From Solimonas soli DSM 21787 (lineage in GTDB: Bacteria; Pseudomonadota; Gammaproteobacteria; Nevskiales; Nevskiaceae), in NCBI RefSeq assembly GCF_000474945.1, contig NZ_KI440838.1:35082-99081 (forward strand): a stretch of 64,000 nucleotides of DNA. The letters are read 5' to 3'. Made by a program: the position numbers and the translations under genes. The notes beneath the pieces are model-generated. The model was not told where the DNA came from and ran no database searches. It worked only from the letters and a program-made list of their open reading frames with translations. Numbering within the stretch: the stretch's first letter is position 1; each line of letters starts with the position of its first letter. Shown one piece after another: positions 55,668 to 64,000 of this stretch.

Positions 55668-56369
55668 ATGCCCACCGCCCGCCTCACGCATCCGATCGCC
55701 GCCAAGTGGCCGGCGCAACACCCCGAGCGCCTGCAGCTCTATTCCCTGGCGACGCCGAACGGCGTCAAGGTCTCCATCATGCTCGAGGAATGCGGCCTGC
55801 CTTACGAGGCGCACAAGGTCGACTTCGGCAGCAATGACCAGCTCTCGCCGGCCTTCCTGGCGCTGAACCCGAACAACAAGATTCCGGCGATCATCGATCC
55901 CGACGGGCCGGGCGGCGCGCCGCTGCGGCTGTTCGAGTCCGGCGCCATCCTGGTCTACCTCGCCGACAAGACCGGCCGCTTCATGGCGCGCGACGGCGCC
56001 GCGCGCTACGAGACGCTGCAGTGGCTGATGTTCCAGATGTCCGGCATCGGCCCGATGTTCGGGCAGCTGGGCTTCTTCCACAAGTTCGCCGGCAGGGACT
56101 ACGAGGACAAGCGTCCGCGCGACCGCTACGTCGCCGAGAGCCAGCGCCTGCTGCGCGTTCTCGACCAGCAGCTCGAAGGCCGCGCCTGGATCATGGGCGA
56201 GGACTACACGATCGCCGACATCGCCACCTTTCCCTGGGTGCGCAATCTCATCGGCTTCTACGGCGCCGGCGAGCTGGTCGGCTTCGCGCAGTTCGGCAAC
56301 GTGCGGCGTGTGCTCGACGCCTTCGTGGCGCGGCCGGCGGTGCAGCGCGGGCTGAAGATTCCCGCCTAG
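55668..56369 (+). CDS. Nu-class-like glutathione S-transferase (YghU/YfcG type)
   Basis: A 233-residue GST. YSLATPNGVKVSIMLEECGL near 25-44 has the TPNG motif that in Nu-class enzymes replaces the usual Tyr/Ser and holds a disulfide-reductase-active glutathione; LNPNNKIPAIIDPDG and LFESGAILVYLADKTG form the GSH site, and GEDYTIADIATFPW the C-terminal domain. Acts on organic disulfides or peroxides. Near the small exported proteins but transcribed alone. Confidence 0.9.
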   Translation: MPTARLTHPIAAKWPAQHPERLQLYSLATPNGVKVSIMLEECGLPYEAHKVDFGSNDQLSPAFLALNPNNKIPAIIDPDGPGGAPLRLFESGAILVYLADKTGRFMARDGAARYETLQWLMFQMSGIGPMFGQLGFFHKFAGRDYEDKRPRDRYVAESQRLLRVLDQQLEGRAWIMGEDYTIADIATFPWVRNLIGFYGAGELVGFAQFGNVRRVLDAFVARPAVQRGLKIPA

Positions 56370-56993
56370 CTAGCGCATTGTAAGCAGGCGCGGGCAGTCG
56401 CCGCGCGGGCACCAGAACGAGATCAGGAAGCTGTGGCCGCTGTTGCAGGACAGGTCGACGACCTCGTCCATGCGCGCCGTGACATCGACATACAGGCCGC
56501 AGCCGCTCGCCAGCGCTTCGCGGACCTGCGCCTGGTAACGGTTCGAGGCCGCCGCCGCGCGCACCGCCTGGATCGCCTGTTCGCGCGAATAGGAGCCCGG
56601 TTCGACGGCGACCTCGCCGAAGGCCGTGCGCACGGTCAGCACTTCGCGTCCTTCCTGGCATTGCCACTGCGCGTCGCGGCGCTGACAGTTCACCCGATAG
56701 CGGCTCGGCAGGCCGGCGACGCTGGCATGCGGCGCGCACAGCACGCTCACGTGGACGACGCGCGCGGTCTGCGCCTCGTCGGCCCGGCGGAAGGCGGGTC
56801 CGACGTCTTCGGCCGGCTGCCGGTAGCGGTCGCAGGCGAGCCGGCCGACGGCGTCGCGCGCCGATGCCGTCAGCGGCACCGGCACGCGCTGCGCGTCCGT
56901 GGCGGCCGACGCGGCGAGCGCGGTGCCGGCGAGCAGTAATAGCAGTCCGGCGAGCAGGCCGGGAACCGCGTGGAACAGGGTCGGAGGCTTCAT
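56370..56993 (-). CDS. Exported Cys-rich protein of unknown function
   Basis: A 207-residue protein with a signal peptide (PPTLFHAVPGLLAGLLLLLA...). Eight or so Cys in the mature part (for example CDRYRQPAEDVG, SVLCAPHASVAG, NCQRRDAQWQCQ, SCNSGHSFLISFWCPRGDC) suggest disulfide bonding in the periplasm. No known family. Its last codons abut the GST stop: convergent with no spacer. Start ATG 56993. Confidence 0.55.
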   Translation of the reverse strand: MKPPTLFHAVPGLLAGLLLLLAGTALAASAATDAQRVPVPLTASARDAVGRLACDRYRQPAEDVGPAFRRADEAQTARVVHVSVLCAPHASVAGLPSRYRVNCQRRDAQWQCQEGREVLTVRTAFGEVAVEPGSYSREQAIQAVRAAAASNRYQAQVREALASGCGLYVDVTARMDEVVDLSCNSGHSFLISFWCPRGDCPRLLTMR

Positions 56994-57104
56994 GGCATTG
57001 TCGCCTGATGTTACGCCGGCATGGCGCCAGGAACGCTCCATGAGCATCGCCGCGATCGCGCCGGCGCCGGGCCGACGCCGTAGCGCCCGCTCGCCGGCCG
57101 CGCC

Positions 57105-57335
57105 TCAGGCGCTTTCCGCGTCGGCCTCGCGCAGGACTTGCCAGGCCGGCACCTGCAAGCCCGTGCAGACGCGCCGCAGGGTGTCGATCTGCAGGTTCTT
57201 CTCGCCGCGCTCGATCGCGCTGTAGTACGTGCGATGCATCGAAATCTCGTCCGCGAACGTCTCCTGGCTGTAGCCGAGCGCGACACGCCGACGCCGTAGC
57301 GCATTTCCGAGAGCCTGTTCGAACGTCGGTTTCAT
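57105..57335 (-). CDS. Xre-family HTH regulator
   Basis: A 76-residue Cro/CI-type helix-turn-helix protein: ALRRRRVALGYSQETFADEI (about 12-31), then MHRTYYSAIERGEKNLQIDT and ILRRVCTGLQ-like third region. Stand-alone HTH of this kind usually represses itself and a neighbour. Start at ATG 57335; an upstream in-frame GTG at 57359 is possible. Divergent from the unknown gene at 57431, across an AT-rich intergenic pocket with palindromes. Confidence 0.87.
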   Translation of the reverse strand: MKPTFEQALGNALRRRRVALGYSQETFADEISMHRTYYSAIERGEKNLQIDTLRRVCTGLQVPAWQVLREADAESA

Positions 57336-57370
57336 CGACGCAAGGTAGGTCGATGACACTTCTCGCTCTA

Positions 57371-57403
57371 CATATTTATAGGTAGACTACTTAAAAGTAT
57401 CAT
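57371..57403. promoter_or_regulatory. AT-rich operator/promoter pocket between Xre gene and 57431
   Basis: AT-rich island (CATATTTATAGG... TTAAAAGTATC) with two overlapping palindromes, GTAG-A-CTAC (57382-57390) and TACTT-AA-AAGTA (57388-57399). On the minus strand TGATAC (57403-57398), 17 bases, TATAAA (57380-57375) makes a fair promoter for the Xre gene. Likely the binding site of the Xre protein. Confidence 0.5.
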
Positions 57404-57430
57404 TTGTGTGTACGTCGGCGAGGATGCCCC

Positions 57431-57895
57431 ATGACACCCGGTGGACAAGAGAGGCACGGAGAGCGCGATGGGTTCAGTGTCCCGGAACCGGGGATAGCCG
57501 ATGTCGACGAGACTTCGCTCGATGTTATGTTCAGCGCCATGCAGGGCAACGGCCCGAAGGTTCTCGGTGATGCGGGGCTTGCCCGGCTTTCGGAATCGAG
57601 GCTGCGTGTGATCGAGCGGGGCGCGCGCCGCCGCGCCGAGGACTGCCTGCACGACGGACAGTGCCTCTCACGACTGCTGGCGCAGGCCTTGATCGATGAA
57701 GAACGTCCGTTGCGGGCAGCCGATCTCGCGGCCGCCGCGCGGCATATCGGACGCTTGATGCACGACGGCGAGCGCTGGAATCTGCTCGCCGAACACGCAT
57801 CGCTTTATCGAACGCAGCGCGCGGTGGCAGCGGAAGTCGCGCGGCACTGGTCGAAGTGGGCGCAACACTTCGCGGAATGGCCGCAGACCGGCTGA
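57431..57895 (+). CDS. Unknown protein divergent from the Xre regulator
   Basis: A 154-residue protein (MTPGGQERHGERDGFSVPEP start) with a helical C-terminal half (LLAQALIDEERPLRAADLAA, HASLYRTQRAVAAEVARHW). No family recognised. Codon use is a little more mixed than the core genes. The shared AT-rich control region with the Xre gene suggests joint regulation, so it might be a regulated effector. Convergent with the M20 dipeptidase. Confidence 0.55.
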   Translation: MTPGGQERHGERDGFSVPEPGIADVDETSLDVMFSAMQGNGPKVLGDAGLARLSESRLRVIERGARRRAEDCLHDGQCLSRLLAQALIDEERPLRAADLAAAARHIGRLMHDGERWNLLAEHASLYRTQRAVAAEVARHWSKWAQHFAEWPQTG

Positions 57896-57923
57896 CAGCG
57901 CCGATCGTCCGCAACCGGCGGAC

Positions 57924-59354
<1,431 letters not shown>

Positions 59355-59380
59355 GAGTGTGGTGTTCGAGTGGGGCCGCT

Positions 59381-59836
59381 TCAGAGCAGTTCGACGATGC
59401 GCGCGCGGATCGCGCCGCCGTCGATCTCGGCGAGCGCCAGCGACACCGGCAGGCTGAAGCGGCGCGGGCCGGCGCTGCCGGGGTTGATGTAGCTGACGCC
59501 GTCGCGCACGTAGATGCGCGGACGATGCGAGTGACCGCTGACCACGGCGGCGATCTGCGCGGCGCGCGGATCGAGATCGAGCAGCTTGAGATCGTGCAGC
59601 AGATGCAGGCGCAGCGGGCCGGCGGCGAAGGTCCGCGTTTCCGGCACGGCCTGCGCCCAGGCGTCGCCGTCGTTGTTGCCGCGCACGGCGACCACGGGCG
59701 CCAGCGCGCGCAGGCCGTCGAGCACCTCCGGCGCGCCGATGTCGCCGGCGTGCACGATCAGCTCGCAGCCGCGCAGCGCCTCGACCGCCTCGGGGCGCAG
59801 CAGGCCGTGCGTGTCGGAGATCAGGCCGATGTTCAT
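59381..59836 (-). CDS. YfcE-like metallophosphodiesterase
   Basis: A 151-residue calcineurin-like phosphodiesterase. NIGLISDTHG at the start, GDIG near 31, GNND near 53, and VVSGHSHRPRIYV near 98-110 are the full set of metal-binding motifs. Its start overlaps the CDF gene stop by four bases on the same strand. Substrate unknown, possibly cyclic or sugar phosphodiesters. Followed by the M20 gene 26 bases away. Confidence 0.92.
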   Translation of the reverse strand: MNIGLISDTHGLLRPEAVEALRGCELIVHAGDIGAPEVLDGLRALAPVVAVRGNNDGDAWAQAVPETRTFAAGPLRLHLLHDLKLLDLDPRAAQIAAVVSGHSHRPRIYVRDGVSYINPGSAGPRRFSLPVSLALAEIDGGAIRARIVELL

Positions 59837-60489
59837 CGGCGGCTACCCGCGGCGTGCAGCCCCGCGCCGGCGGCCGCGCGCAGTTCCCGCGCGGCATGAC
59901 GCAGCACGCTGCGCGCCGCCGTCAGGCCGAGCGCCGCCATGATCGCGGCGACGGCGAGATCCGGCCAGGCGCTGTGCGTGCCGAACACGCCGAGCGCGGC
60001 GAGCATCACGGCGAGGTTGCCGATGGCGTCGTTGCGCGAGCACAGCCACACCGAGCGCAGGTTGGCGTCGCCGTCGCGGAAGGCGTAGAGCATGAGCGCC
60101 ACCGCCACGTTGACCGCGAGCGCCAGCGCCGCGACCGCGCCCATGGTCATCGCCTGCGGCGCGCTGCCGGTCCAGGCATTCCAGGCGGCCTGCGCCAGCA
60201 CGTAGACGCCGTAAACGCCCATCGACGCGCCCTTGAGCAGCGCCGCGCGCGAGCGCCAGACGGCGGCCATCGACAGCACGGCGAGCGACAGGCCGTAGGT
60301 GGCGGCGTCGCCGAAGAAATCGACGGCGTCGGCGAGCAGCGACACGGAGTGAGCGCCCCAGCCGGCGCCCAGCTCGACGCCGAACATCGCGAGGTTCGCC
60401 GCCAGCGCGATCCACAGCGTGCGCCGCAGGCGCGGCGAGATGCCCGACGCCGGGGCGCCGCAGGCCGAATCGGAACAGCAGGTCGACAT
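59833..60489 (-). CDS. Cation diffusion facilitator-like transporter
   Basis: A 218-residue inner-membrane protein with about six spans, the CDF shape without the usual long cytoplasmic tail. LLADAVDFFGDAATYGLSLA near 40-59 holds the DxxxD metal site of span 2, and NDAIGNLAVMLAALGVFG the second. A Cys-rich N-terminus (STCCSDSACG) could bind zinc or cobalt. The stop overlaps the YfcE-like start. ATG 60489 is used; the frame extends to 60522. Probably exports Zn/Co/Ni. Confidence 0.85.
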   Translation of the reverse strand: MSTCCSDSACGAPASGISPRLRRTLWIALAANLAMFGVELGAGWGAHSVSLLADAVDFFGDAATYGLSLAVLSMAAVWRSRAALLKGASMGVYGVYVLAQAAWNAWTGSAPQAMTMGAVAALALAVNVAVALMLYAFRDGDANLRSVWLCSRNDAIGNLAVMLAALGVFGTHSAWPDLAVAAIMAALGLTAARSVLRHAARELRAAAGAGLHAAGSRR

Positions 60490-60841
60490 GAAAAAACTCT
60501 CCGGTCTCGCCCTATTGGACACCGCGGATCGGCATGAAGGTCAAGTCGCGTCAGCCGTCGACGCGCAGCACCGGCTACGGGTTCAGCCGTGGTCTGCAGC
60601 GACGGCGCGCTCTGCGCGGCAGCCGTCGCGGCGAAACCGGCGAAGGCGAGGGCGGCGGCGGTACGGACCTGCGCGGCGATCATCACGGCTCCCGGCGCTG
60701 GCAGGCCGCCATCGTAGTGGGTCCGCGCGCGCGCCAGTACGGTGGGATTCCTCATGCGTGCCGCGCCGCGCATGGCTCCGCGTTCAGGACTGGGCCATCA
60801 TGCGGCCCGCATCGTCCGCGCTTTCGCTCTCACGTTCGCCG
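60490..60841. other. Gap between CDF gene and antiporter
   Basis: About 350 bases. A minus-strand frame starting near 60683 (MIAAQVRTAAALAFAGFAAT...) looks like a signal peptide followed by unclear sequence that runs into the CDF gene, and may be a remnant of a small exported gene. A TTGACC at 60543-60538 with a TCCAAT about 19 bases on could be the CDF promoter, with the long spacing seen at MerR-type sites, though no convincing dyad is visible. Confidence 0.35.
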
Positions 60842-62521
60842 ATGAACGCCGCCATCCTCGTCCTCGCCCTGCTGCTCTGCGTCGCCGTGTCGGCGATCCT
60901 CGTGCGCGTCACGCGCCTGCCGCTGCCGCTCACGCAGATCGCCCTCGGCGCGGCGATCAGCGTGCCGGACTTCGGTCTGCACGTCGATCTCGAGCCGCAC
61001 CTGTTCATGCTGCTGTTCGTGCCGCCGCTCCTGTTCGCCGACGGCTGGCGCATGCCCAAGCGCGAATTCTTCCGCCTGCGCGAGCGCATCCTGGCGCTCG
61101 CCTTCGGCCTGGTGCTGTTCACCGTCGTCGCGGTCGGCTATCTCGTGCACTGGATGATCCCGGCGCTGCCGCTGGCCGCCTGCTTCGCGCTCGCCGCGGT
61201 GCTGTCGCCGACCGACGCGGTCGCCGTCTCGGCGCTCGCCGGCCGCGCCGGCATTCCCAAGCAGCTGATGTACACGCTGGAAGGCGAGGCGCTGATGAAC
61301 GACGCCTCCGGCCTCACCGCCTTCAACTTCGCGATCGCCGCCGCCGTCACCGGCGCGTTCTCGCTGACGCAGGCCTCGGTGTCGTTCGCCGTGGTCGCCG
61401 CCGGCGGGCTCGGCATCGGCGCGCTGCTCGGCTGGGCGCTCGGCGCCTTTCAGCAATGGCTGGCGGGCTGGAACCGCGTCGAGGCGCAGGGCTCGATCGC
61501 CATGGTGCTGCTGCTGCCGTTCGCGGCGTACCTGATGGCCGAGGAGCTCGGCGTGTCCGGCATCCTCGCCGCGGTCGCCGCCGGCATGGCGCTGAACCTG
61601 AAGAGCGCGCAGCGCGACCCCGGCGCGCAGACGCGCATCGCCTCGACGCACATTTGGTCGATGATCGAGTACGTGCTCAACGGCGTGATCTTCGTGCTGC
61701 TCGGCCTGCAGCTGCCGGACATCGTCGGCAAGGGGCTCGAATACTCGTACCAGGACCACGGCCTGGCCGGGCCGATGCGGCTGATCGCCTACGCGCTGGC
61801 GATCGCCGCGGCGCTGGTCCTCGCGCGCCTGGTCTGGGTCTGGCTGCTGCTGCACGTGACGCGGCTCTACGCGATCTGGCGCGGCGACGACGCGCCGCAC
61901 CTGCGCCCGCTGCCGCGCCGGCGGCGGCTGTTCTTGGCGACCGGCCTGGCCGGCGTGCGCGGCGCCATCACCCTGGCCGGCGTGCTGTCGGTGCCGTTCG
62001 TGCTCGACGACGGCACGCCGTTCACCGGCCGCAATCTGATGATCTTCCTGGCGACCACGGTGATCCTCATCTCGCTGCTGGTCGCCGCCATCGGCCTGCC
62101 GCTGCTGCTGCGCGGCATCACCGTGGAGGACGATCCCGAAGCCGAGGAAGAACGCAACGCACGCCTGCACGCCTGCGAGGCGGCGATCGCCGCGGTCGGC
62201 GAGGCGGCGCGCCGGCTCGACGCGCAGCGCGGCGATGCCGACGGCGCCGCGCCGGCCAGCGATGCCGCAGCGCGCCTGATCGCCAACTACGAGCTGCGCA
62301 TCCACGGCCTGCGCGAGGACCAGGACACACCGCAGAGCGTCGCCGCGCGCGGCCGTGCCGAGCTCGAACTGCGCCTCGTCGGCATCGACGCCGAGCGCCG
62401 CGAACTGACGCGCCTGCATCGCGTCGAAGCCATCAACGACACCGTGTACAACGATCTGCTCTACGAGCTCGACGTGCGCGAGTCGGCGCTGCGCCTGCGC
62501 GGCCGGCGCGCGGAGGCATGA
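60842..62521 (+). CDS. CPA1-family Na+/H+ antiporter
   Basis: A 559-residue cation/proton antiporter with about 11-12 spans, residues 1-430, and a cytoplasmic tail. VLSPTDAVAVSALAGRAGIP near 120-139 and LEGEALMNDASGLTAFNFAI near 145-164 are the CPA1 core with the ion-binding Asp pair. FLATGLAGVRGAITLAGVLS near 360 is the conserved Arg segment. Handles sodium and pH stress. Stop overlaps the frame of the next gene. Confidence 0.92.
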   Translation: MNAAILVLALLLCVAVSAILVRVTRLPLPLTQIALGAAISVPDFGLHVDLEPHLFMLLFVPPLLFADGWRMPKREFFRLRERILALAFGLVLFTVVAVGYLVHWMIPALPLAACFALAAVLSPTDAVAVSALAGRAGIPKQLMYTLEGEALMNDASGLTAFNFAIAAAVTGAFSLTQASVSFAVVAAGGLGIGALLGWALGAFQQWLAGWNRVEAQGSIAMVLLLPFAAYLMAEELGVSGILAAVAAGMALNLKSAQRDPGAQTRIASTHIWSMIEYVLNGVIFVLLGLQLPDIVGKGLEYSYQDHGLAGPMRLIAYALAIAAALVLARLVWVWLLLHVTRLYAIWRGDDAPHLRPLPRRRRLFLATGLAGVRGAITLAGVLSVPFVLDDGTPFTGRNLMIFLATTVILISLLVAAIGLPLLLRGITVEDDPEAEEERNARLHACEAAIAAVGEAARRLDAQRGDADGAAPASDAAARLIANYELRIHGLREDQDTPQSVAARGRAELELRLVGIDAERRELTRLHRVEAINDTVYNDLLYELDVRESALRLRGRRAEA

Positions 62522-62523
62522 CG

Positions 62524-63210
62524 ATGACGGCGACGCAGCGACCCGCGCACGTGCCGCTCGCGCCGCCGCCGTGGTGGCTCGAGGGCAGCGGCTACATCGT
62601 GCAGGTCCGTCTGCCCGAAGACGTGCTCGCGCACGGCAGCTTCATCGCGCCGGGCCTGGTCCGCGCCGGTCGCGGCCGCGTCGCCACGCTGATGTTCGTC
62701 GACTACGCGAAGAGCGACGTCGGCCCCTATCACGAGCTGCTGTACATCCCGGGCAAGCTGCGCATCGGCCCGTACCGCCTGCGCTCGATCACGCGCATCT
62801 TCGTTTCCAGCTGGGCATCGGTGATCAACGGCGAGCGCAACTGGGGCATCCCCAAGGATTGCGCGCGCTTCGACGTGCGCTACGGCGAGGACGGCGTCGA
62901 CCGCATCGCGGTCAGCACGCGCGACGGCGAGCCCTTCGCCCGCCTGACGCTGTCGGCGCGCGGCCCGACGCTGCCGGCGCCGGCGCACTGGGTGCCGCGG
63001 CGCCTGCGCACGCTCGCGCAGCTGCACGACGGCCGGATCTATCGCTACGCGCCGAGCGCCAGCGGCCGCCTGCGCTTCGCGCGGGTGCGCGACTGGTGGT
63101 TCGACGCGCGGCACTTTCCCGATCTCGCACGCGGCGAGCCGCTGTTCGCCGTCCAGCTGCCGCGGTTCCGCATGCAATTCCCGGTGGCGCGGATCACGCC
63201 GCTACGCTGA
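62524..63210 (+). CDS. Acetoacetate decarboxylase-like (ADC family) protein
   Basis: A 228-residue ADC-fold protein. YHELLYIPGKLRIGPYRLRS (about 65-84), VSSWASVINGERNWGIPKDC (about 97-116) with a Lys in the position of the Schiff-base site, and the ARLTLSARGP strand fit the family. Bacterial homologues may have dehydratase or aldolase activity instead of acetoacetate decarboxylation. ATG 62524 has GGAGG seven bases before it; an ATG at 62518 overlaps the antiporter stop. Ends a few bases before the AlkB-like gene stop. Confidence 0.82.
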   Translation: MTATQRPAHVPLAPPPWWLEGSGYIVQVRLPEDVLAHGSFIAPGLVRAGRGRVATLMFVDYAKSDVGPYHELLYIPGKLRIGPYRLRSITRIFVSSWASVINGERNWGIPKDCARFDVRYGEDGVDRIAVSTRDGEPFARLTLSARGPTLPAPAHWVPRRLRTLAQLHDGRIYRYAPSASGRLRFARVRDWWFDARHFPDLARGEPLFAVQLPRFRMQFPVARITPLR

Positions 63211-63813
63211 GCCGCGTGGCCGCACGCGCAGCGCGACGCTGATGCGCGCGCCGACCGGCTCGCGCGTCTTCGGAATGCCGTGCTCGGTTTCGAGCTGCGA
63301 ACGATGGCTCATGAGCAGCAGGCTGCCGGCTTCGAGCACGAGCGGCCAGCGCCGGCGCGGTGTCGCGACCGCGCGGCCGGCCGTGCGGATCTCCATGCGT
63401 CGCGCAGCGCCGAGCGAGACCAGCGCGATCGGCTGGCCCGGCACCAGCTCGTGCAGCTTGTCGTGGTGCAGGGCGACGCTGTCGGCGCCGTCGCGGTAAT
63501 GATTGAGGCCGATGCTGTTGAACGGCGCCGCCACGCGCGCCGCGACGCATGCGGCGAGTTCGCGCAGCGCATCCGGCAGCTGCGCATCGGCGAGCGCGTA
63601 ACGGGCGACGAGACGCGGCACGTCGACCTCGCGCTCGTACATCTGGCGCCGCTCGCGGCGCCAGTCGACGCCCTCGCGCAGCGACACGAACCAGCGCTCC
63701 GCGAGCGCCGGCGGCACGAAGCCGGGAAAGTAGCGGATGCCGCCTTCGGCATCGTCGCGGATCAGCAGTTCGGCCGGTTCGAACAGCCCGGCCTGTGACG
63801 GTGACATGGACAT
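63202..63813 (-). CDS. AlkB-like 2-oxoglutarate/Fe(II) dioxygenase
   Basis: A 203-residue AlkB-family oxygenase, which reverses alkyl damage in DNA or RNA, or acts on proteins. NSIGLNHYRDGADSVALHHD near 103-122 has the HxD metal pair; ALVSLGAARRMEIR, LLMSHRSQLETEHGIPKT (distal His) and the 2OG-binding RxxxxxR in GARISVALRVRPR complete the set. Overlaps the convergent ADC-like gene by nine bases. MSMSPSQAGLF start at 63813. Confidence 0.9.
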   Translation of the reverse strand: MSMSPSQAGLFEPAELLIRDDAEGGIRYFPGFVPPALAERWFVSLREGVDWRRERRQMYEREVDVPRLVARYALADAQLPDALRELAACVAARVAAPFNSIGLNHYRDGADSVALHHDKLHELVPGQPIALVSLGAARRMEIRTAGRAVATPRRRWPLVLEAGSLLLMSHRSQLETEHGIPKTREPVGARISVALRVRPRGSA

Positions 63814-63882
63814 ACCGCATTGGACCACCGCCACAGGCTCGAATTCCGAGCCGCCCGCGCCACGCGAGCCTTCCGGCTTGAG

Positions 63883-63995
63883 CCCTCTCCGCCCTGGGGC
63901 GGAGAGGGTTGGGTGAGGTGGGGCGCTTGGTCGCGCAGCGCGCGTCGCGACCGCCCACCTCCCCCGGCCCCTCCCCCCGCAAGCGGGCGGAGGGG
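63883..63995. repeat. Nested palindromic REP-like element at window end
   Basis: Three inverted repeats are nested: CCCTCTCCGCCC/GGGCGGAGAGGG (63883-63908, perfect 12-base stem), GGTCGCG/CGCGACC (63929-63952), and a 13-base stem with one mismatch around GCAAGC (63968-63995). Between them GAGGTGGGGCG and CGCCCACCTC also pair. The CCCTCTCC...GCAAGCGGG...GGAGGGG wording is a repeat style common in intergenic DNA of GC-rich Gammaproteobacteria. Confidence 0.75.
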
Positions 63996-64000
63996 AGTCG

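Noticed and set aside
60519..60543. MerR-type operator for the CDF gene
   Set aside because: The spacing is long as in MerR promoters, but no dyad symmetry is present between the boxes.

Overview
The window comes from the chromosome of a very GC-rich Gammaproteobacterium. The order argH (divergent) - sensor kinase algZ - regulator algR - hemC - hemD - hemX - hemY at the left end is the arrangement known from Pseudomonas, Xanthomonas and Nevskia-like bacteria. The GC-rich third codon positions, the wax-ester synthase homologue, the TonB receptor and the many lipid hydrolases would suit a Nevskiales/Xanthomonadales-type organism, but that placement is an inference. No tRNA, rRNA, CRISPR array, intact transposon or phage module was seen.

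Layout. 1-6.3 kb: argH start, AlgZ/AlgR two-component pair and the heme block hemCDXY. 6.3-11.1 kb: ferredoxin-type reductase divergent from an epimerase-like gene with overlapping start codons, mscL, a secreted alpha/beta hydrolase and a secreted SGNH hydrolase. 11.1-18.1 kb: a decayed hydrolase, a DUF3336-type patatin, a DUF456 protein, mltD, prolyl iminopeptidase and a flavoprotein. 18.1-21.2 kb: marR-emrA-emrB efflux operon with a palindromic operator at the marR start. 21.3-26.7 kb: a Lrp/AsnC regulator divergent from a phenylalanine/tyrosine catabolic run (phhA, hpd, hmgA, fahA, maiA), with a perfect inverted repeat just upstream of the regulator start. 26.7-31.8 kb: hotdog thioesterase, AhpD-like protein, WS/DGAT acyltransferase, an exported protein, a BASS transporter and an SDR. 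31.9-37.2 kb: PhyH dioxygenase, TonB-dependent receptor and neutral ceramidase on one strand, a possible lipid uptake and degradation locus. 37.2-43.6 kb: small unknown proteins, a beta-helix protein, arfB, a second patatin, darP, a DUF1415 protein, an unknown two-gene operon with a structured leader, and a transglutaminase-like protein. 44-50.1 kb: thiolase, coiled-coil exported protein, YaiI-type protein, YceI, a UDG-like protein, a conserved unknown and a large BNR-type lipoprotein. 50.3-52.7 kb: cytoplasmic-type trehalase translationally coupled to an SDR. 52.7-54 kb: the wreck of a molybdenum hydroxylase system. 54.1-57.9 kb: Hsp20 with a sigma-32-like promoter and a bidirectional terminator, a Nu-class-like GST, small exported proteins, and an Xre regulator divergent from an unknown gene across an AT-rich pocket. 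57.9-63.8 kb: M20 dipeptidase, phosphodiesterase, cation-efflux protein, CPA1 antiporter, acetoacetate-decarboxylase-like protein and an AlkB-like dioxygenase. The window ends in a nested palindromic repeat of REP type.

The genes are mostly core metabolism plus envelope and lipid handling. The best supported circuits are the phenylalanine catabolic operon with its Lrp-type regulator, the MarR/Emr efflux operon, and the heat-shock promoter of Hsp20. The most notable oddities are the molybdenum hydroxylase cluster broken by several independent lesions, the ceramidase/TonB/PhyH locus, the unknown two-gene operon at 41.8-42.6 kb, and several genes that look leaderless with operators sitting on their start codons.
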